The position numbers and the translations under genes are program-made. A model generated the notes under the pieces. It worked only from the letters and a program-made list of their open reading frames with translations, ran no database searches and had not been told where the DNA came from. Positions 47,354 through 58,159 of a stretch of 64,000 nucleotides of DNA are shown piece by piece (within the stretch, counting starts at the first letter, position 1; each line of letters opens with the position of its first letter). Source of the DNA: Taiwanofungus camphoratus (lineage: Eukaryota; Basidiomycota; Agaricomycetes; Polyporales; Taiwanofungaceae); the NCBI GenBank assembly GCA_003999685.1, contig CP021224.1:1612001-1676000 (forward strand), given 5' to 3'.

Positions 47354-50300
47354 GTGTTGTTTGCCGGAGAAGTCACGGTTGTATGTCTGTCTGCAGATGC
47401 AGGTGTGCCGGGCGTTCATTTGGGGTCTTACTGGTAGCTTGTTGACCTTTTTATACAGTTTCAGGACTTCGGATGAGTTCACTAGGTCTGCTTCCAACTG
47501 CCATGTGTTAGCCGAGTTTGGCCATCCAACCCATTTGACCAGGAACTGCCATTTCCCACGCTGGGTATGATGCCTGCGAATGCCTTCGACTTCATATTCT
47601 TCGTCCCCATCGACTAATTCTGGGGGTGGTCTTGTGAAGTTTGGACCATGTTCTTTAGTCTCTTGGTATGGTGTCAACAGCGATGCATGGAATACTGGGT
47701 GTATCTTCCATGTTTTTGGTAGCTGCAGCTTGTACGTTAGCAGCCCTAGGACTTTGGCTATCTTGAGCGGTCCTATGCGTTTCGGGGCAAACTTCTTCGG
47801 AATCTTTAGATGAAGATTCGTGGCTTCTAGCCAAACCTGTGTGCCCTTCTCAAACAGTTTCCATGGCTGCCGTGTTCGTTCCACCATGAGCTGTGCGGCC
47901 AGATCCTGTGCTGCCAAAGCTTCTTTCCTAGACTCGCTGATAGCTGAAAGGTGGTCCTTGATGGACGGATACTTCTCTGATGCCTTAGGAGAGCTGATGG
48001 CCTTTGGATCATATCCCATGATCAGCTTGAATGGTGACTCTTTTCACCCTGCATGTGTAACCTGGTTGTGCGCAAACTCAAACTCTGGGATAAACTTTGC
48101 CCAGTCATGCGGGTTGTTCATGCACAGAATCTGCCATGCTGCTTCAAGTTCCTGGTTGACAAATTCAGTGCTTCCATCAGACTGTGGATGGTAGGCAGTG
48201 GACATGGCTGCTTTAATGCCTGTCAGCTTGCACCATTCGCAGAAAACTGCTGCTGCAAACTGAGGGCCTCTGTCTGATATCATCCTGTCTGGTAGTCCAT
48301 ACTGCCAATAGACGTTCTGGTGAAGTGCTTCTGCTGTCCCAACTGCATTGATGGTCTTGTTGCATGGGATCAAGACGATCCCCTTGGACAATTTGTGGTC
48401 GATGACCACCATTAGTGCATCAAAGCCCCTTGACTCTGGCAAGTCCGTGATGAAGTCGGCTGAGATGTGTGAGAACGGTCTGGAGTTCAGTTCAGTGGGG
48501 ATTGGGTGCATTGGCAGTCATGTCAGGTGCGTATTGACCTTGTTTTCCTGGCATTTTGCGCAGCCTTTTACATAGTTTTCGGTGAACACTAGCATGCCAT
48601 CCCAAAACCAGTCTCTTCTGGCAATGGTGAACGTCCCCTGTACTCCGGGATGGGCCATGGCTGGGGTGTTGTGGCACAGGCTGATGACTTCTCTGCATAG
48701 ATCGTTGTTAGGGGGTACATAGATTTGATTTTTGAACAAAATGAGTCCATCTTGTATGTTCCAGTTGGCCAGTGTTGTGTGCGCAAACCCAGTGCCTTTG
48801 AATGGTGGCACTTTCCCCCATTTTAAAGCGTCTATCATCTCAATGATCTTCTGATCATGGCTGCGATGCTCCTGGATCCGTTTGATGAGGTCTACATTAA
48901 TCGCTTTTGCAAATAGTTCATCGGGCAAGAGGACAATATTTTCGTTGTCCCTCTCACCACCAGGATGCCCTGGTCATCATGACAATGCGTTGGCAACTAC
49001 AAGTCGCTTGCCTTTCCAGTTTTCCAACCGTAGTTCAAACTGCGACAGCAGCAGCTGCCATCGCACTTGTCGTTGTGTTAGTTGCTGGGCCTCCCTGAAA
49101 TACATTAGGTTCTTATGGTCCATGATGACTGTAACGGGGTGTTTCACCCCTTCCAAGTGGTGGCACCATTCTTCAAGTGCTCATACAATTGCCAACAGTT
49201 CCCTATCATAGATTTGATAGTTCCGTTCTGCTTCGTTCAGTGACTTTGAGAGGAACGCCGTGGGGTGGAGTTCTCTGTCAGGTCCTTCTTGCTGTAGTAC
49301 CACCCCAGTCGCTACGAGAGATGTGTCACATTCAATTACAAATGGTTTCTCCTGGTCGAGCATCGAGAGTACCAGGGCTTCACAGAAGCGGCTCTTGAGT
49401 TTCCTAAAAGCAGCCTTGCACTTCACCGTCCAGTCCCACTGCACCCCTTTTTTCTTAAGAGTGTTTAAGGGGTGGGCAATGTCAGAGAACCCTCGTATGA
49501 ACCAGTGGTAGAAGTTGGCCAGCCCCAGGAATTGTTCGACATCTTTGACCTTGGTTGGCATCGGCCAGTCCTTGATGCCTCGCAGCTTGTCTTTGTCCAT
49601 GTGGACCTGGCCTGGCATGATGGTCATTCCCAGGAATTCGACTTCTTGAACATCGAATGCGCACTTCTGTGGTTTAACAAAGAGGTCCAGCTCCTGTAAG
49701 CATTGTAATACCCGCCGTGTTCATTCCTTGTGGACCGTGGCATCGTCAGAAAAGATGAGGATGTCATCCATGTAGATGACAAGCCATCCCTCCATGAGCA
49801 TGTCCTCAAACCCATCATTCATGAGTCGTTGGAACATTGCCGGAGCATTGCACATGCCATAGAACATAACTGTCAGCTCGACTAACTTCTTGGTTCCGTG
49901 GTGATTAACCATGAAAGCACCCTTTCACTGGTCACCCTCTCAGATGTGGACGTTGTTGTACCCATTCCGGAGGTCCAGTTTCATGAACATGGTCGCTTTG
50001 GTCAGTCTGTCGATCAATTCTCCAATGAGTGGAAGTGGGTATGCGTCCTTCACCGTACTGTTGTTGAGGTACCAGTAGTCCTGACAAGGTTGGAGTCTGC
50101 TGTCCTTTTTCTTTACAAAGAATGCTGGGGAGGCCATGGGTGACTTGGATTCTCACAGGTATCCCATTGCTAGGTTCTCGTCCAGGAACTTATCCATCTC
50201 AACCTGTTCCACTCATGATAGTGGGATAACACTGCACTTTCTTGGCATGAAGTCGGGCTTGGTCTCGATGGCATGGTCCCATGGTCGGGGTTCGGGAAAT

Positions 50301-51998
50301 CACTTGGCCGCCGCCTTTTCAAACCGGTCCTTGTAGTCAAGCAGGTATTCGGGCACCAGGTCCTCAATTCATGGTTCTTGATCAGGGGGCGCCAGGGGTG
50401 AACTGGTTTGCCTGGCTGTTGCTATGAATCGCTTTGAGTTGTTGACATGGCTTCCTCGGTTCAACTTTGATTGGTGGTATTTGGGCATCCTTAGCAGGCC
50501 GTCCTTGTCTACTAGTGGTTCTGTTTCATCTTGGAAGACGCCTAGGACACCTTCTCCCCATGTGTATGTGCATACAATGTTTTCCAATTCATCGTCGTGG
50601 TCATGTACTGATGCTTGGCTTCTATAATGGCCTTCTCCCGGTGGTAAGGCCATTGCCATGACATAGACTCCTTGCCATTTGGCAATCCTTTTTGTGTTGA
50701 GCTCCAGTGTTCCTGCATCCCAGTCGATCTTCGGGTTGATGTACCTCAGCCAGGAGTTGCCTAGGATCACATCCAGGCATCCAACGTCTGATACGTAGAA
50801 GTTCATGGGTATGTCACATCCTTCAATACGGATTTTCCCTTCGACCCTATGGGTGATCAGTCCCCCTTTATTTGGACTTCCATTGATGGTGGTGGAATGC
50901 ACACTTTTTGGCAGGGGTTTGGTGGGGAGTCCCCATCATTTTATGAATTTGAGATGAACCAGGTTTGCGTCGGCTCTGCTATCAATTAAGGATCGTACCA
51001 CGACAGCGATTCCTCCAGTGACAATGTATCCGTTGACATACAGGGTATTGCAGTTCAGGTGTGCGACATGTGTGAGTCCTGCCAGTATACTATTGTCACC
51101 TCCAGTGTTTGGCCCATCTAGGCGTGCACGTGGAGTCTCAGTCACAGGCGGTTCTATCGATTCGTCGGATTCCTCGCTGCCCCAATAGTCTGCTGGTGGA
51201 CAAGGGTATGGCTGGGTTTCTTCCAACATGAAGTCGCTTACACTGGTTGGCCATCGTGACAAGGGTTCCATGATGACGGGGAATGAATCTTCCCCCCTGG
51301 AGCCTACTCCCCCAATTGCCTCGGGGGGTTGTGAAAGTCCAGGCTCCATCTCACACTGGCTGCCCTGTTCATTATCAGCTTCGACTGAGCTAGTGCGGTT
51401 GCTTCTTCTTTGCTTGGGCTTCCTGGGTTCAGGGCATTCCTTGACTGTGTGCCCTTCTCTCCTGCATCGGTAGCAGCTCCTCTTTTTCCAGTGATATGTC
51501 CATTTTGATGCCGTGTGGTCGCACTGTGGTTCCTCCTTGGGGCCTGCACCTCCCTGTCCCTGGTCTAGGATGCTAGCGGAGGGTTGATAAAGTCCAAGGT
51601 CGTCGTTGCTCGCTGTGAGCGGTCCATTCCACGAGATTCTGAGTGCATTTTCTTCGACTGCTTCCAGTCAAGGGAGTTCCTCTTCTTCTCTCTCTTCCTT
51701 CAGTTTTCTTCGCCAGGCAATAGCTCTCTGGACTATCGCCAGGAATCGTTCCATCCCTTTCATGCCTCTCTCTTTCTGATGGGCAAATGATGGTGCGTAC
51801 TTGTAGTCAAGTAGTCTCCTCCTGCCAGTCTCTTTTTCAGGATGCTGGTCTTATCCAATCCTGCCTATGAGGACGTTGGTGAGGTTCAGGTGTTTCGTCT
51901 GTTCGTTTTGGATTCAGGTTCACTATCCGCAGATAGGAGTTCATTCGTTTCAGGTTCTGGTTCACTATCCATGGATAGAAGTTGGAATCTTGTCCTAA

Positions 51999-52601
51999 TG
52001 TTACGGGGGTGTCTACACCCATAAGCGACTACTAGTGACGGTGAGTCGTTGAGTAGTCGAGCGTGTATGCGAGGAGTCAGCCTAGCTGATGACGAGTATA
52101 CACCTAAGTCTTCAACCGCTAGCCCAATGGTCTCGAGAGAGTTGCAGGCTATGTCATGTCGTCTAAGTCCGAGTATAGTTACAAGGAAATAGATGGTCTG
52201 AGAAGACCCATTGAATAAGCAAAGGTATATACAAAGTACAAGAACAATGGCAGTGTCCAAGTATGAGGTAAGATTAAGGCTACTGAAGTGTAACCTATGG
52301 TGACTAGTAACGAAGGTGTAACGGAAGAGGACAAGATTGGGGTACTCCGCAGTGAGCCAACCCCCCTAAGTACTACAGTGGGTTTAGGGCAAGCCGGCCC
52401 TCACCCCACAGGTAACAGTACCTACTAAGTGTCCCTGAGTCAGAGGCCCAAATGGCCCTCTCTGAGTAATGGTCCATAAGTAAGCGGGTGATGGACAGCC
52501 CGTCTGAAATGATGGTGGCAATTGCAAGTGTACATGACCTGCTAGTCCGATGAGTAAAGAGAAAATGAAATGTACGCCCACACCTGTGTCACCTTGTAAC
52601 A
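51999..52601 (-). repeat. LTR-A, 5' LTR of E6
   Basis: A 603-bp LTR. Just inside it the leader holds a short imperfect duplication (two versions of GGTTCACTATCC within 51910-51980). Confidence 0.85.
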
Positions 52602-53161
52602 ATCCATGGGTACAGGGGGGAGACAGAGACAGGGGGACATGATGCGATGAAGTGGTGGGCCAGCCTGATCTGAGAGGTGGGGGTAGCATACTGGCAGGCC
52701 TGTAACAGCACCTGGTCTCTCCTCAACTTCCTACTTCACACAGATATTGTCAGTGCACTCCAGCATCTCCTTCCCCTGTCCTTCATCATCACACGCCCCG
52801 CCCCCACCATTCAAGATGAATGGACTGTTTGTCTCCACCCTGAATGCCGTCAAACTTCGACATCTACCTGGGACTACTCTTGTTGGTTCTGTGGGGGTAA
52901 GGACCACGCTTCGGCAGCATGTTACCAACACCCAGTCCTGGGGACTGCAGCCACCAAAGCCAATGCTTGCTCACAACGGGAAACATGGGCTGCTGATGCT
53001 GTTGTTCCCCCTCACTGCCTTGACTGCTTTGCTGACCATCACAACACTGACCACTGCCCCATCACGGGGGCTGCCTGGTCAGAAATCAATGACCCTGCCG
53101 AGGATGCCACCACTGTCTAATGGTAGATGTCAGGATGACATCTTGGAGAAGACGGGGGTAA

Positions 53162-53648
53162 TGTTACCGGCTGGCAGGGGTAACAGGCATATTTACTTTT
53201 CTCTTACCTTATGTCATGGACGTGCAGCTCCACTTTCAGTTACTCATTCACCATATGTCCAACGGCCCGACTGTCTCCGCTTACACCATCTGTAGTTACT
53301 CATACAGGCTGCTTACCTTTCTTTTTTTATGCTGTCCCCAGGGTCATAGTGGAAGTGCCTGGGGGATGGTGGCAGTAGTATATATATGACCCTCAGATGA
53401 TGGATGGTCTTTAGCTTTATCCTCTTTGTTCATACCATAGAGTACTATGCCTTTGTACTTAATATACCTTGCTTTACTCACTACTCCATATCACAAGAAG
53501 CCTGCAACCCTTCAAGACCACATAGGGCTTGTGGTTGAAGAACACTTCCGGAACAAGTGACTCATCATCACTAGTGTTCTGCCTCATCACCCAGCTGCAT
53601 ATAGCCTCACTATTAGGCAGCACGTTAATGGGCGCACCCCCGGTAACA
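53162..53648 (+). repeat. LTR-D, 3' LTR of E5
   Basis: A 487-bp LTR (TGTTACCGGC...CGGTAACA) preceded by a polypurine tract ending GACGGGGGTAA. A TATA-like run (GTATATATATGACC) lies near 53378. It is the cleanest D-type LTR in the window. Confidence 0.88.
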
Positions 53649-53760
53649 AGGGTGATGAGGAGGAACAGCAGTGATGATGAGTCATGATTCTCTAAGTCTT
53701 CAACTACAAGCCCTATATAGTCTTGGAAGGCTTTACAGGCTTCTTATGATATGAGGTGAC

Positions 53761-55884
53761 TGTTACAAGGCAGTACTGGTGTGGGCATACATTTTCATTT
53801 CTCTTTACTCATTGGACTAGCGGTGATATGACCTAGGGAGTCCTGAATGGAGGGATGAACCTAGGGAGTAGGTCCAACATGTCCTAAAGAGAGGGCAAGC
53901 TAGAGCAGTGTGGTACCTATGAGAGATACCAGAGGAAATGGTAAGTGAATGGACATGACAGAGAAACTACCTAGACCACAGTCAGGGTCCTAAAAGTCTA
54001 GTGTGTGCAGAGGAGTAAGGGGCCAATGAGTCCTGCATGACAGGATCTTATGCCAGGGTGCGGATAGTCCCAAGGAGGTAGGAACGTGGTCTTCTAATCC
54101 AATGGCAGTGGGCTGGTAGGATACCGGCCAGGTGCAAAGGAGTCAAAGGAAACTGAGGGTGAACCAATGATAAACTGAGAACCAAAGGATAAACCAAGAA
54201 CTGATGTAATTGGGAGAGGGGATGCTGCTGAGGGATGCTGCTGTAGAAATGGAGTGTAGAACTGGTGTAGACGATGACTGATGGACTGAACTATATGCAA
54301 CGCATGCCTATGGGGTATAACAAGGGTGGAGGCATGCCGGATGAGGAGGAGGAGGGGGGCTGGTTACTCAGACTGAAGTTACTCCAACTTTGGGAATGTA
54401 GGACATAGGGGATGTAGGACTGCTGTGATATATGATGTAGTATGACTGCTGGCTGATGATATGTGTAGATACGATGGAGGAGAACCTTGTCAGACTGTTA
54501 GGAAGCCATAGAGCAGGGGAAACCCAAATCTGAACTCTGGGGGACAAGTCTGTGGATTCTCTGAGACAAGATGGGAGCGCATATCTTCTCTCCTGTCTGG
54601 TAGGTACAGGAGACTACATAAGGGGTCCGTGGTGTCAAAGTATCTTACGCAAAATAAAACCGAAGAAACCAAAAACAAACTGAAAATTGTAAAATCTAAA
54701 AACCGATCAGCATACCATATGGGGAACTAAACTGAAGTAGGACATGAAACAGGAACTCTGAATGTGGTAGAAAGGTTACCAGGGAATGGCACAGGGAGGG
54801 GGATGCTTATCTAGAGATCATCATATGGGAGATGGGTTATCTAACCAGACTTTGAGAGGGACAAGGACCTAGGAGTGCTGAACTGTCAAGCCAATGCATA
54901 GGGGCCTAGACAATACCAAGGGATCATATGGACGTCATGGACAAGAGGCTGGGACTCCGGACCGAGGGACTGAGAACCAGAACTGAGAACCAAAGACTGA
55001 AAACTGAAGTGTCTTTACTTGGTTGTTCTCAACCAAAGGTTCAGACTCGTAAGCGGTCAGGAGGATGCTAGGGGATGCTGCTGGTGTGCATTCTAGAGTG
55101 TGAGGGACCACTTCTCTGCAACAGGGCTTCCGGAGTGTCAGGCAGGCCTTCCATCATCAAAAATCCCATTGTTCTTCCCGGATAGGAAGGCTGGATGGCC
55201 AAGGTGTGAGTAGACACATGTATCGCACCTGTCCACCAAGTTAGGGCACTCCCTAGTGATGGAATAGAGTCCTCAATCCTTGTTATGACATTTGGACCTC
55301 CAAAACTTGGCAGTACATTCCGAGAAAGGGGTGGGAGACCGAAAATATGCAATTTTGGGGCATGGAGTCATATCAGACCTATCAGCGGGTCGTGTACACT
55401 TGCAATTACCACCATCATTCCAGATGGGCCGACCATCACCCACTTAGCTATAGACCATTACTCAGAGGGGGCCGTCCAGGCCTCTGACACAAGGACACTT
55501 AGTAGGTACTGATACCTGTGGGGATGAGGGCTGGCTTGCCCTAAATCCACCATAGTACTTAAGAGGCTGGCTTACTGCGGAGTACCCCAATCTTGTCCTC
55601 CTTTTAGTTACACCATATACTTGGGTACCGTCATTACCTTAGTACTTGTGTATATACCTTTGTCTATTCAACAGGTCTTCTTAGACCATCTATCTCCTTG
55701 TGACTACACTAGGATCTAGATGATGCAACTTAAGCCTGCAACTCTCTTGAGACCATTGGGCTAGTGGTTGAAGACTGAGGTGTATACTCATTGTCAGCTC
55801 AGCTGACTCCTCACATACACATCCGACTACTCAATGACTCACCATCACTAGTAGTCACCTATGGGTGTAGACACCCCCATAACA
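53761..55884 (+). repeat. Solo LTR-A in the E7 LTR, itself interrupted
   Basis: A plus-strand LTR-A is flanked by GTGAC on both sides (53756-53760 and 55885-55889). It is split near its start by element G (53824-55384). No internal coding sequence adjoins it, so it is a solo LTR, inserted into the 3' LTR-D of E7. Confidence 0.85.
53824..55384. mobile_element. Element G: 1.56-kb LTR-like insertion
   Basis: Unrelated to the other families here, this segment runs from TGATATGACCTAGG to TCATATCAGACCTATCA. The flanks share GCGG (AGCGG if the final A is counted in the flank), and removing it restores the LTR-A sequence exactly. TG...CA ends, length and lack of coding frames suggest a solo LTR of a fifth family, although its ends also form imperfect inverted repeats (TGATATGAC against GTCATATCA), so a small DNA transposon is possible. 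Confidence 0.6.
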
Positions 55885-56057
55885 GTGACAAGTAAAGCAA
55901 GGTATATTCTTGATACTAAGGCATAGTACAAGAGGGTATGAACAAAGAGGATAAAGCGAAGAAACTCCCCTCAGCAGAAGGATTCTATATATATACTGCT
56001 GCTGCTGGACTCAAGACACTACTATGTCACCCCTTTGGAGACAGTGTAAGGTAGAAG

Positions 56058-56645
56058 TGTTATGAGGGTGCCTATGTCCGTAAGCGACTATCAGTGATGG
56101 TGGGTCATTGGGTAGTTGAATGTGTACTATATGTGAGAAGTCAGCCTAGCTGATGACAAGTATATGCCTAAGTCTTCAACCACTAGCCCAATGGTCTGGA
56201 GAGAGTTGTGGGCTAGGTTGTGTTGTCTATTTCCTAGTGTAATCACAAGGAGATAGACGGTCTAAGAAGACCCATTGAATAGACAAAGGTATTGGGGCCT
56301 AAGCCCAGTTGTAAATACAAAGTACTAGGGTCACAAAGTATCAAGTATGCGGTGTAACTAAAGAAGGACAAGATTGGGGTACTCCACAGTGAGTCAACCC
56401 CTTAAGTACTATGGTGGGTTTAGGGCAAGCCAGCCCTCACCTCCACAGATATTGGTACTTGTGCCTACTATGTGTCCATGAGTCAGAGGCCCAGATGGCC
56501 CCCCACTTTGAGTAATGATCCATAACTAAGCAGGTGACAATCAGCCCATCGGGAGTGATGGTGAATGTAAGTGTACATGGCCTGCTAGTCCAGTGAAGGA
56601 AAGAGAAATGAAAATGTACATCCACACCAGTACTGCCTTGTAACA
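56058..56645 (-). repeat. Solo LTR-A with AGAAG duplication
   Basis: A minus-strand LTR-A of 588 bp flanked by AGAAG on both sides (56053-56057 and 56646-56650), inserted in the 3' LTR-D of E7. No internal sequence is attached. Confidence 0.87.
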
Positions 56646-56842
56646 AGAAGAAGTCAGTGGTCCGAATGAGTAACTACTAATGGTGTAAGTGGAGATGATC
56701 AGCCCATCAGACAGACAATGTGTGAGTAATCAGGAAGTGGAGCTGCATGTCCATAGTGTAAGACAGAAAGAAAAGTAGATATGTCTGTACCCTATCAGCC
56801 AATAACATTATCCTCTTCTCCTCCTAGATGTCAATCCAACAT

Positions 56843-57661
56843 CTATGCTTTGACATTGGTGTTTTCTCTGGAGGGTGGGGTGGTATCATTGATTTCTAAC
56901 CAGGGAGCCCACACAGTGGAACACTGATTGATGTTGTGGTCATCAGCAAAGCAGTCCAGACACCATGGTGAGATGATGACTTCAGTGGCCAGGGTCCCCA
57001 GAATAGGACACTGGTAGCATGCAGCAGAGGCATGGTTCTTGCTGCTGCAGAACTGGCAGGAGTACTCCCAGGTGAATGTTGAGGGCTGGTGACATTCTGG
57101 GTGGAGACAGACTGTCCACTCATCCTGAATTGTGAAGGCAGGGTGTGTGATGATGAATGATGGAGGAAGGAGGTGCTGGAGGGTGGTGATGACATCTGTG
57201 TGAAGGAGGAAATTGAGGAGAGACTGGGTGAAATTACAGGCTTGCCAGTATGCTATCCCAACCTCCTGGATTGGGCTGGCCCACCATTTGGCTGCATTGT
57301 GATCTTCTGTCTTTGTCTCTCTCTTGTACCTCCTTATCACCTGATCAAGGTGCATGATGACTTCAGCTTCATGCTGGAAAATGGCAATCAGGCATGCAAG
57401 GTTGGGCCAGATGACCAGGGCAGTGTTTATGGCCAGACAGAGTTGTTCATTGGCCAACACCCACCCCAGGCGATTGGCTGGGGTCATGAAGTTGGTGGTG
57501 AGACCTGATGTCACCTGTTGGGGGAGGGCAGCCACAATTCCCTCATTGAAGTTGGGGAGGTTTTGGGGTCCCCTAAGGAAGGGGTTCAAGGTGTGAGCAT
57601 TCGTTGCTGTGAGGACAAAGGTGGTGAGGTGGGCCCTGGCAAGGTTGTTCTGATGTGACAT
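56843..57661 (-). CDS. E7 third ORF: paired zinc-knuckle accessory protein
   Basis: An open frame of 272 codons lies between the E7 chromodomain region and its 3' LTR. Residues 1-110 include a segment conserved with E5 and, more weakly, E2 (RLGWVLANEQL, then VIWPNLACLIAIFQ). The middle is helical (SLLNFLLHTDVITTLQHLL). The C-terminal third has a CLHPEC pair (C185, C190), knuckle 1 at C202-C205-H210-C215 and knuckle 2 at C234-C237-H242-C247, both CX2CX4HX4C. It probably binds RNA or DNA; that is inference. It has stayed open although the E7 pol is badly broken. I do not recognise a named family. Its counterpart in B has the same position and knuckle pair but little overall similarity. Confidence 0.75.
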   Translation of the reverse strand: MSHQNNLARAHLTTFVLTATNAHTLNPFLRGPQNLPNFNEGIVAALPQQVTSGLTTNFMTPANRLGWVLANEQLCLAINTALVIWPNLACLIAIFQHEAEVIMHLDQVIRRYKRETKTEDHNAAKWWASPIQEVGIAYWQACNFTQSLLNFLLHTDVITTLQHLLPPSFIITHPAFTIQDEWTVCLHPECHQPSTFTWEYSCQFCSSKNHASAACYQCPILGTLATEVIISPWCLDCFADDHNINQCSTVWAPWLEINDTTPPSRENTNVKA

Positions 57662-57707
57662 GATGGGGACTGGTCTTCAGGTGTTGTGTGGTTATAGTAC
57701 ATGCAGG

Positions 57708-58159
57708 TGTTATGGGGGTGTTCAAGTAGTCAGCCTAGCTGGCGATGAGTATACACCTAAGTCTTCAACTGCTAACCCAACGGTCTCAAGAGAGTTGCAG
57801 GCTAAGTTGTGTCATCTATATCCTAGTGTAGTCACAAGGAGATAGATGGTCTGAGAAGACCCATTGAATAGACAAAGGTATGAGTACAGAGTACTAAGGT
57901 AACAATGGTACCCAAGTATACAGTGTAACAAAAGAGGACAAGATTGGGGTACTCCACAGTGAGTCAGCTCCTTAAGTACTACAGTGGGTTTAGGGCAAGC
58001 CAGCCCACACCCCACAGGTATCAGTACCTGTGTCTGCTAAGTGGGTGATGGTCAGCCTGTCTGGGATGATGATGGTAATTGTAAGTGTACACAACCCACT
58101 AGTCCAATGAGTAGAAAGAAATGAGAAATGTACACCTGCACTAGTATCACCTTGTAACA
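57708..58159 (-). repeat. Short LTR-A between E7 third ORF and chromodomain
   Basis: A 452-bp minus-strand LTR-A, shorter than other copies. On its own strand both flanks contain CCTGCATG, but offset, so a clean 5-bp duplication cannot be stated. It is solo, without internal sequence. Confidence 0.75.

Larger units (their letters stand above)
46726..52601 (-). mobile_element. E6: A-type chromovirus nested in the E5 third ORF
   Basis: E6 has a 5' LTR-A at 51999-52601 and a 3' LTR-A at 46726-47353 and is flanked by ATCCG on the left and ATCCA on the right, a 5-bp duplication with one transition. On the minus strand the parts are a short gag-like leader, CCHC knuckle (CYRCRREGHTVKEC, about 51487-51440), protease (about 51010-50700), RT (about 50150-49600, box YMDDILIFS), RNase H (about 49500-48960), integrase (about 48680-48050), GPY module and chromodomain (about 47600-47430). 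No third ORF is visible between chromodomain and LTR. It is broken at roughly ten places, yet its LTRs are CpG-rich, so it is younger than E5. Confidence 0.87.
39111..53648 (+). mobile_element. E5: D-type Ty3/gypsy chromovirus nested in E7
   Basis: E5 carries LTR-Ds at 39111-40589 (interrupted by an LTR-C) and 53162-53648, and is flanked by AGGGT on both sides (39106-39110 and 53649-53653). Parts: a full gag (about 40679-42626) with a capsid-like region and a CCHC knuckle (CYRCHKKGHLAKDC), protease (about 42740-43000), RT (about 43590-44170, box YMDDILIFS), RNase H (about 44260-44760), integrase (about 45070-45700), GPY module (about 45950-46090), chromodomain (about 46150-46310) and a third ORF that E6 splits (46322-46725 and 52602-53120). 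Without its nested guests it is about 7.7 kb. The two LTRs differ by roughly 7%, nearly all transitions. It has about ten breaks. Confidence 0.88.
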
